The position numbers and the translations under genes were made by a program. Below are positions 1 through 6,000 of a DNA stretch of 6,470 nt, in pieces. The stretch spans positions 5,709-12,178 of the forward strand of contig PMCR01000285.1 of assembly GCA_003155465.1 (NCBI GenBank), in the 5' to 3' direction. Numbering within the stretch: the first letter of the stretch is position 1; every line of letters begins with the position of its first letter. The notes under the pieces are model-generated. The model made no database searches, had not been told where the DNA came from, and worked only from the letters and a program-made list of their open reading frames with translations. This stretch comes from Myxococcales bacterium. GTDB lineage: Bacteria; Myxococcota; Polyangia; Fen-1088.

Positions 1-594
1 AAGCGGGCACTCCGGCGCGTCATGGCCAGCCGGCGCGAAGAAATGTCTGCTGACCAGCGTGCACGTTGCGCGCAAGCCGCGACAGATCTCCTGCTCGATC
101 TGCCTGAGGTGGCGACCGCCCGCGTGGTCGCGGCCTTTGTCTCGACCCGATCCGAGATCGATACCTCGCGCGCCATCGAGGGGCTGCGTCGGCGTGGCGT
201 CACCGTGGTGCTGCCACGCGTGAGCGCCGAGCTGCTGCCCCCGCGCCTGCGTTTCCACAGGGTCGATGGCCCTTCCGAGTTGGTGTTTGGCATTTTCGGC
301 CTGCTTGAACCTGGCCCCGGCTGTCCCGAGGTGGCGCCGCACGACATTGACGTGTTCATGGTCCCGGGCCTCGCCTTCGACGCGCGTGGGGGCCGCGTCG
401 GATATGGAGGTGGGTACTACGACGAGCTGATGGCCTACGTGCGCGCTCACCCGGACGGGCCGTCGGGTTTCTTCCTCGGGTTCGGCTACGATTTCCAGCT
501 TGCGGAAAGCTGTCCCACGGGCGAATGGGATGTGCCTATCGACTGCGTTGTCACGGACACGCGTGTGATCCGATGTGGCGGCGTTCCTGAGTGA
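1..594 (+). CDS. ygfA: 5-formyltetrahydrofolate cyclo-ligase (5' end outside window)
   Basis: Probable 5-formyltetrahydrofolate cyclo-ligase (5,10-methenyltetrahydrofolate synthetase; also named fau). This cytoplasmic enzyme uses ATP to convert 5-formyl-THF to 5,10-methenyl-THF, returning a storage folate to the one-carbon pool. The signature is the glycine-rich nucleotide-binding stretch GGRVGYGGGYYD, about 70 residues before the end, preceded by VPGLAFD. Near the C-terminus, GFGYDFQL, then WDVPIDCVVTDTRVI, matches the usual Q-L...D-x-P-x-D...VT ending. The first ATG is at position 22, but the frame is open to position 1, and the seven preceding codons read KRALRRV, matching the K-x-x-L-R element near the N-terminus of this family. 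The real start is therefore probably just upstream of the window. The visible 197 residues are close to the usual full length (about 190-200), so only a few are missing. The stop codon lies 9 bases before rny, suggesting cotranscription. Confidence 0.93.
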   Translation, partial: KRALRRVMASRREEMSADQRARCAQAATDLLLDLPEVATARVVAAFVSTRSEIDTSRAIEGLRRRGVTVVLPRVSAELLPPRLRFHRVDGPSELVFGIFGLLEPGPGCPEVAPHDIDVFMVPGLAFDARGGRVGYGGGYYDELMAYVRAHPDGPSGFFLGFGYDFQLAESCPTGEWDVPIDCVVTDTRVIRCGGVPE

Positions 595-596
595 GG
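593..596 (+). promoter_or_regulatory. ribosome binding site for rny
   Basis: GAGG begins inside the TGA stop codon of the cyclo-ligase gene and lies 7 bases before the rny ATG at 604. This is good Shine-Dalgarno spacing and supports that start codon. Overlap with the upstream stop makes translational coupling of the two genes plausible. Confidence 0.55.
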
Positions 597-603
597 CCAG
601 CCG

Positions 604-2163
604 ATGAACCCACTCGTCATAATCGTCGGCATCCTGGTCGCCCTGCTTGCGGCGGGTATGGCCTTCTTCTTGGGACGGGCTTCCAAGCCAGACGCCGTGC
701 CCCAGACCGAAGAGGAACGCCAGCGTGCCCTGGTTGCCGCGCGCGCCGAGGCCGACGCCATCCGCAGGCAGGCCGCGCTGGAGGCCAAGGAGGCGGCGCA
801 AAAGATCCGGGCCGAAGTGGATGCCGAACTGCGCGTGCGTCGCCAGGAGATCGACCGGCAGGCGGCCGCTACTGGAGCCAAGCATGAGGCGTTGGAGCGG
901 CGCGAACGCGACATCAAGGCCGAGAAAGAGAACCTGTACCGCAAAGAGCGGCAGCTTCAGGCGCGCGAGCAGGCCGCGGAGGCATCGGCGCGTGCGGGCG
1001 CGGCCCAGGTAGCCGAGGCGCGGACGCGCATGGAGAAGGTCGCTGGGATGACCGAGGCCGAGGCCCGCAAGACGCTGGAGGCCGAGGTGCGCGAGTCGGC
1101 ACGGGCGGCGGCGGCCATCGAGGTCCGGCGCATCGAGGATGAGGCGCGCGAGCAGGCCCAGCAGAAGGCGCAGATGATCCTCGGCACAGCGGTGCAACGC
1201 TACGCCAGCGAGTACGTAGCCGAGCGCACGGTTTCGGTCGTGCCCCTGCCTTCCGACGACATGAAGGGACGCATCATTGGCCGCGAGGGGCGCAACATCC
1301 GCGCGCTGGAGCAGGCCACTGGTATCGACCTCATCATCGACGACACGCCCGAGGCGGTGGTCATTTCTTGTTTCAATCCCGTGCGGCGCGAGATTGCGCG
1401 CCTGGCCCTGACTCGCCTCATCGCCGACGGGCGCATCCACCCGACCCGCATCGAAGAGATGGTCAAGAAAGCCACTGAGGAGGTGGAGCAGCAGTGCAAG
1501 GAGGCGGGTGACCAGGCGGCCTTCGACTTGGGCGTGGGCCGCGTGCACCCCGAGCTGTCGCGGCTTGTTGGCAAGCTGAAATTCCGTGCGGGCAGCGGAC
1601 AGAATCTGCTTGCCCATTCGATCGAGGTGGGCTTCTTGTCGGGCGTGATAGCGGGTGAGCTCGGCTATCCCGTCAAGATCGCCAGGCGCGCAGGCATGTT
1701 GCATGATGTGGGTTGCTGCGCGGAGCAGGAAATCGAGGGTTCGCACGCCCAGGCAGGCGCGGTGCTGGCGCGCAAGTATGGTGAGTCAGCCAAGATCGTC
1801 CATGCCATCGAGTGCCACCACGGCGAGGTTGCCGCGGAAGACGTGCTCGACCACATTGTGGATGCGGCCAATGTGCTGGCCAACCAGCGGCCCGGCGCCC
1901 GGCGCGAGACGCTCGAAACCTATGTGCAGCGGCTGGCCGACCTGGAGAAAATTGCGACCAGCTTTGATGGTGTCGAGCGCGCCTTCGCCATCCAGGCGGG
2001 ACACGAAGTCCGGGTGCTGGTCGAGAACACCAAGGTCACCGACGATCAGGCGCGCAGTCTGTCCAAGGAGATTGCGCGCAAGGTGGAGGCGCAGCTGGCC
2101 TATCCCGGGCAGGTGCGGGTGTCGGTTGTTCGTGAGACGAGAGCCGTCGACTACGCCAAGTAG
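604..2163 (+). CDS. rny: Ribonuclease Y (RNase Y), with altered HD signature
   Basis: RNase Y, the membrane-anchored endoribonuclease that starts mRNA decay in many bacteria lacking RNase E or alongside it. At 519 residues it matches the family length (about 520 in Bacillus subtilis). Domains in order: an N-terminal transmembrane helix (about 3-23); an Ala/Glu/Arg-rich coiled coil (about 33-200); a KH RNA-binding domain (about 209-275) with GRIIGREGRNIR, whose GxxG loop is G226-G229; then an HD domain (about 333-430). His338 and the pair His367-Asp368 are present, as are His381 and His405-His406. Two family positions differ: HDxGK reads HDVGC (Cys371), and the Asp before the RPGARRE motif is Asn423. 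RTSYGQN also reads RAGSGQN. The C-terminal part (YPGQVRVSV, then RETRAVDYAK) is canonical. The start is supported by the Shine-Dalgarno and by the hydrophobic anchor beginning at once. Identity as an RNase Y family member is near certain; full nuclease activity is not, because the terminal HD Asp is a metal ligand in the superfamily. Confidence 0.96.
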   Translation: MNPLVIIVGILVALLAAGMAFFLGRASKPDAVPQTEEERQRALVAARAEADAIRRQAALEAKEAAQKIRAEVDAELRVRRQEIDRQAAATGAKHEALERRERDIKAEKENLYRKERQLQAREQAAEASARAGAAQVAEARTRMEKVAGMTEAEARKTLEAEVRESARAAAAIEVRRIEDEAREQAQQKAQMILGTAVQRYASEYVAERTVSVVPLPSDDMKGRIIGREGRNIRALEQATGIDLIIDDTPEAVVISCFNPVRREIARLALTRLIADGRIHPTRIEEMVKKATEEVEQQCKEAGDQAAFDLGVGRVHPELSRLVGKLKFRAGSGQNLLAHSIEVGFLSGVIAGELGYPVKIARRAGMLHDVGCCAEQEIEGSHAQAGAVLARKYGESAKIVHAIECHHGEVAAEDVLDHIVDAANVLANQRPGARRETLETYVQRLADLEKIATSFDGVERAFAIQAGHEVRVLVENTKVTDDQARSLSKEIARKVEAQLAYPGQVRVSVVRETRAVDYAK

Positions 2164-2203
2164 CCACACCTCCCAGGGTGAAAAACCACGATTCTTGACG
2201 GGC

Positions 2204-2218
2204 TCGCCCAGGGGGCGA
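2204..2218 (+). other. small GC hairpin between rny and the lipoprotein gene
   Basis: A perfect 6-base stem (TCGCCC with GGGCGA) around a 3-base loop lies in the 68-base gap after rny. No T-tract follows, so it is not a standard intrinsic terminator. The right arm carries the purine-rich GGGGG that is the nearest run resembling a ribosome binding site for the gene at 2232, although it is farther from the start than usual. In GC-rich DNA such a stem could arise by chance. Confidence 0.25.
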
Positions 2219-2231
2219 AGATCGGGCCAGC

Positions 2232-2999
2232 ATGCGAACTTCTATTCTTGTTGCTGTGCTAGCAGCCATGGTTGCCACAAGCTGTGGCCGCGACGACACG
2301 CCGATGACCAGGCCAGAGTTCTGTCAGCACTACAGCGAGCGCGAATGTAGCTACGCGGCGCCGGCGTGTCTGGTGACCGATGCCGACTGTATGGCTGCTC
2401 GGCAGGCGGCGTGCGCAGACCGGGCGCAAAACGAGGAGGCCGCGCAGCGACCGTTCGATCCCGGAAACGCAGATGCCTGCTTGGCGAAAGTCAGCGCGGT
2501 CTTCGGTGTACTCAAGGAAGGTCTGGCCATCCCAGCGAAGGACTATCAAAGCCTCGTCGAGGAGTGCGCGCGCGTGTTTCACGGCGACGCCAAAGCGAAC
2601 GACCTCTGCGGCGTGAATGCCGACTGTAGTGGCACCATGGTTTGCGACAAGGGCCGCTGCGGCACCTGGCGCCAGGTCCAGCCGGACACGGGCTGCGCCA
2701 ACATTGGCGAATACTGCCCGCAGAGCTACACCTGCAGCCGCGTCTCCGAGACGTGGTTCTGTGCGACCCGTCCCGGGTTGGGTGCGGAGTGCAGTCCAGA
2801 GGGCGCTTGTCTCGAAGACCTGCGCTGTGACAACGGAATCTGTGCGGCTCGTCTGGGCATCGGATTTGCGTGCCAGGCTGACGGCGACTGCGCGACCGGC
2901 TTCTGCGAACCTTTTGCTCTCAAGTGCGGCAACGACGTGCGTTTTGCCGACACGAGCCCAGCCTGCCAGGCCTACCAGCCAACCAGCGCGGTCCCATAA
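2232..2999 (+). CDS. Cysteine-rich secreted lipoprotein, function unknown
   Basis: I do not recognise a specific family for this 255-residue protein. It starts with a short lipoprotein signal peptide: Arg2, a hydrophobic stretch 5-15, then ATSC with Cys18 as the probable lipidated residue. Ala at -3 makes the lipobox acceptable but not ideal. Gly at +2 does not suggest inner-membrane retention under the E. coli rule. The mature part has 24 further cysteines. Residues 31-112 form a probably helical region with seven of them. Residues 126-232 contain four successive four-cysteine modules, of the C-x5-C-x5-C-x4-C kind in the first and third. This disulfide-rich pattern is common in surface or secreted proteins of myxobacteria and indicates an extracytoplasmic location. 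No catalytic motif is visible. It follows rny by 68 bases on the same strand; the ribosome binding site is weak. It could be read through from rny or have its own promoter. Confidence 0.85.
   Translation: MRTSILVAVLAAMVATSCGRDDTPMTRPEFCQHYSERECSYAAPACLVTDADCMAARQAACADRAQNEEAAQRPFDPGNADACLAKVSAVFGVLKEGLAIPAKDYQSLVEECARVFHGDAKANDLCGVNADCSGTMVCDKGRCGTWRQVQPDTGCANIGEYCPQSYTCSRVSETWFCATRPGLGAECSPEGACLEDLRCDNGICAARLGIGFACQADGDCATGFCEPFALKCGNDVRFADTSPACQAYQPTSAVP
2607..2927 (+). repeat. four tandem four-cysteine protein modules
   Basis: Within the lipoprotein, residues 126-143, 155-177, 187-204 and 214-232 each hold four cysteines. Spacings between cysteines are 5-5-4, 6-5-8, 5-5-4 and 5-4-6. Modules 1 and 3 share the endings C-D-K-G-R-C and C-D-N-G-I-C, and modules 1 and 4 share an acidic D-C at the second cysteine. 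They look like diverged copies of one small disulfide-bonded unit. The repetition is at protein level; I did not see long nucleotide repeats. Confidence 0.6.
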
Positions 3000-3095
3000 A
3001 GTATCTAGGAAGAAGGGTTGTGGTCGATCCGCATTCCTTCCTTCTCATCCGACCTCTGTGTTCTTGATGCTCTCTGAGTGAAAGAGCTGGATCAA
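3000..3095. other. convergent intergenic gap
   Basis: This 96-base stretch separates the stop codons of the lipoprotein gene and the minus-strand HEAT gene, and looks less GC-rich than the genes. Transcription from both sides should end here. An imperfect hairpin is possible at 3065-3094: TGATGCTCT pairs with AGAGC and ATCA, with a 3-base bulge and a 9-base loop. A weaker pairing, AGAAGG with CCTTCT, lies further left. Neither is followed by a clear T-run on either strand, so no intrinsic terminator is claimed. I see no small gene or RNA gene. Confidence 0.3.
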
Positions 3096-6000
3096 TCAGC
3101 CGCCGTAGAGCCGGTCGAAGAACGCGTGCATGTCTTCGAGCTTGACGCCGACGAAGGCGCGGCCCACCTGTGCGGCCAGACGGGCCAGCGGCGGTCCTGA
3201 TGTGGCCAGTTTTTCGAGCAGGCTCCTCGCCTGTTTCGCGTCTTCACCGGTCTTGCCACTGCCGGCTTGCGAGGCCTGGATCACCAGCGCTTCGACGGCC
3301 ACCAGCCGGCGCGCACTGTCGGTCTCACTGGTCTCCAAGATCTCTGCCACCTCGGCTGGCCGGCGCTGGCGCGCCCAGGTGGTGCCGAGGCCGCGGATGG
3401 CGGCCGCGCGCACGTCATGGGCCGGGTCGCTGATGGCCTGTTCGAGAAAGGGCCCCGCCGCCCTTGGATCGCGCTCGGCGATGCGTGCCAAAGCCTCAGC
3501 CGCTGCGGCACGAACCGATTCGCCTCGCTGATGCAGCACCCCAGCCAGGAGAGCCGCGGTGGCATCGGGCGCCCCGGTAACGTCGCCGAGGGCCAAGGCG
3601 CCCATCCGTCTGGTGGCTGGGTCGCTCGCGCGCAGCATGGCCTCGAAGACCGGCAGGACCCGCTCGGGACCGGTCCCGGATGCGGCCGCCAGGGCTCGCA
3701 CCGCCTCGGCGCGTACCAGGCCCTGGCGGTCTTCGGCTCCTGCCTGCAGGATCTCCAGTGCCGGCGGCCGCATACCGGCCGCGGCCTTCATGGCGGCAAG
3801 TCGCAGGCCATCGTCGCCGTCGCGCACTGCCAGGCGCAGGATGCTGGTCAGGCCTGCGTGCGCGGCCACGCGCAGGACGATCTGGCGCTCTTCGAGATCG
3901 CCTTGCAGAAAGAAGCCCGACAGCTTCTTGTCGAGATCGGCAGCACGGTTTCCCAGCGACGATCCAGTATTGGCGTAGGCAATCAGCGCCTCGGCGGCTG
4001 CCATGCGCACGGTGCGCTCGGGATCCTCAAGCAGGTTGATGAGGGGCACGAGCACGGTCTCGCGAACTCGCCCGGCCAGCGCGCCCAGCGAGGCGGCGGC
4101 CGCGGCACGCACGGTTTGCTCGTCCGAGGAAGTCAGCTCGATGGCCATGCGTGCGGCACCCTTGGGATCGCCCTCGGTCAGACTGCCCAGGCAGGAGGCG
4201 GCCTCGGTTCGCACCTCGCGGTTGGCATCGCGTGCGGCCATGCGCAGGTAGGGCGAGGCAGCGGCAGGAGCCTTGACTGCCACGACACACAGGGCCCGCG
4301 CGCAGGCGCCGCGGGTGCTGCCATCGCCTTGTTTGAGGGCGCGCACCAGAGCCGGCAGCACCGCAGCGGGCCGGGTCTTTCCGATCTCGCCCAGCGCCTC
4401 GACGATGAATCGGCGCAGACCCGGTCGCACAGTGGCCAGCAAATGTCCGAGCAGGTCGGCGATGACTCCCGGCTGTGCAGCCGCGAGACGCAAGGCCGAA
4501 TCCAGCCCTGCCTTCTGCACCTCGGCGTTCGGGTCGAGGAGCGCCTTGCGCACCAGTTCGGGACCCTCGCGTCGCAGATAGCCGTAGCCTCGCGCCGCCT
4601 CTACGCGCACCTCGGACGACGGGTCGTAGAGGAATGCCTTGAGCGGCCTGGCCGCCAAGTCCGGCTGCTTGATGGCCACCACTCCCCAAAGCGCCGCGCC
4701 TGTCACTCGCCCGGCCGGCGGGCCCTTGCTGGCACCCAGGGCCAGCTCGCTCACCTTCGATGGGTCGATGAGCCGGGCGTAGAGGGGCAGGGCGACTGCG
4801 CGCAAGCGCGGCGACGCGTCCGGCATCACGGCCTTTTCCAACATGGGGCGCAGATTGTTCGAGATGGTGTTGGTGCGGCGGAGAAACACCAGCGCCGAGA
4901 CGCGTGCCTCTTCGGGCGCATTCTCGTCAGACGCAATTTGCGCGAGAACTGCGGCCGCCTCGGCCGGAGCCGCCACGGCGATCTGGTCAAGCAGCCCGAT
5001 TGCGGATCGCCGGGCCATTCCGTCCGTGCTCCACAGCGCCAGGCGCACAGCATCGGCCGCCGCCGCGGGCGAGCGCGCGGCCAGATCGAGAAGCGACGTC
5101 TCCGCCAGCCGCCGGAACGAGGGGTCTTTGTCGGCAAGAGCCACCGATAGAATGCTGGCCGTGGTGCTGGAATCGAGAGTGCTGCACTCCCGCAGGACCG
5201 CGCTGCGTACGGCAAAGGACTGGTCGGCCAAGGCGGCACGCAGAGTGGCGGCGTGGGCACCCTTGCCCTGGCGTCGATCGATGGCGGCTGCCACTTCCAC
5301 GCCGCGCCGACGCACGTCGGGCAGTGGGTCGTTGAGCGCGGCGGCCAGGATCTCGTCTTCGCCGGCCCGGCCCGTGCCTACCACGGCCAGGGCTTCCAGG
5401 GCGTCGCGGCGTGACGCGGGATCGGCGAAGGCCTGTTTCAGCGATATCACGCCGTTGGACTCACCAAGCAGGACCAGTGCGACCCCACGGGGCACCGGCC
5501 CCAGACCATCGATGACCGCGCGCAGCCAGGACGGGATACGTGGTGTCCGGTTCGCATCCAGGGCCCCCACCGCCCGTCCGCTGGCGATGCGCGATGCCAG
5601 ATCGGCGGCGACGCTGGTCGCGGCGAAGCCAGTGTCCGCGATCATTGAACTGGGGCGGGGCTGGGACGGCAGGAAATGCAGGAACGACAGCGACAGACGT
5701 CCCCGTCGGACGACGACCCGGCTGCCGGGTTGGTCGCGCGCCGGATCGAAGGCCAGCGTGTAGGTCGTGCGTACCTCGAAGATGAGGGCGAGCAGCACGG
5801 CGAGAAGCAGGGTGATCGCGGAGCCGATTTGCAGAGCACTGCGCCGGATGCTTCGCTTGAGAGTGCTGGCCTCGTCGGCCGCCAGATCGCCACCCAGATA
5901 GCGGCGCACCCTGCGGATCTCGGGCAGCGAAAGACGCTCGCCGGCCAGGATGCGGCGGCGCAAGGTTCGTCGGATGTCATGCGCAGCCCCCACATCGCCG

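Noticed and set aside
2195..2223. TTGACG with AAGATC 17 bases later, as a sigma-70 promoter for the lipoprotein gene.
   Set aside because: The -35 is good but the -10 matches the consensus poorly, and the hairpin at 2204-2218 occupies the spacer. The evidence is too thin to call a promoter.
1655..2350. A 231-codon plus-strand open frame overlapping the end of rny and the start of the lipoprotein gene.
   Set aside because: It is an out-of-frame shadow rich in Arg, Ser and Pro. It overlaps conserved RNase Y sequence and the lipoprotein signal peptide, both of which read in other frames.
3065..3094. Imperfect hairpin in the convergent gap as a bidirectional terminator.
   Set aside because: The stem is interrupted by a 3-base bulge, the loop is long, and no T-tract follows on either strand.
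3234..3263. GSGKT near the C-terminus of the HEAT protein, suggestive of a Walker A motif.
   Set aside because: The required Gly five residues before the GKT glycine is absent (it is Ser), and the stretch lies in a loop between HEAT-like helices, with no strand before it or Walker B after it.
3267..5150. A 627-codon open frame on the plus strand, opposite the HEAT gene.
   Set aside because: It runs antisense to a well-supported repeat protein. Its translation is low-complexity (rich in Gly, Arg, His, Gln), with no domain or plausible start context. Long antisense frames are expected opposite GC-rich genes with strong third-position bias.
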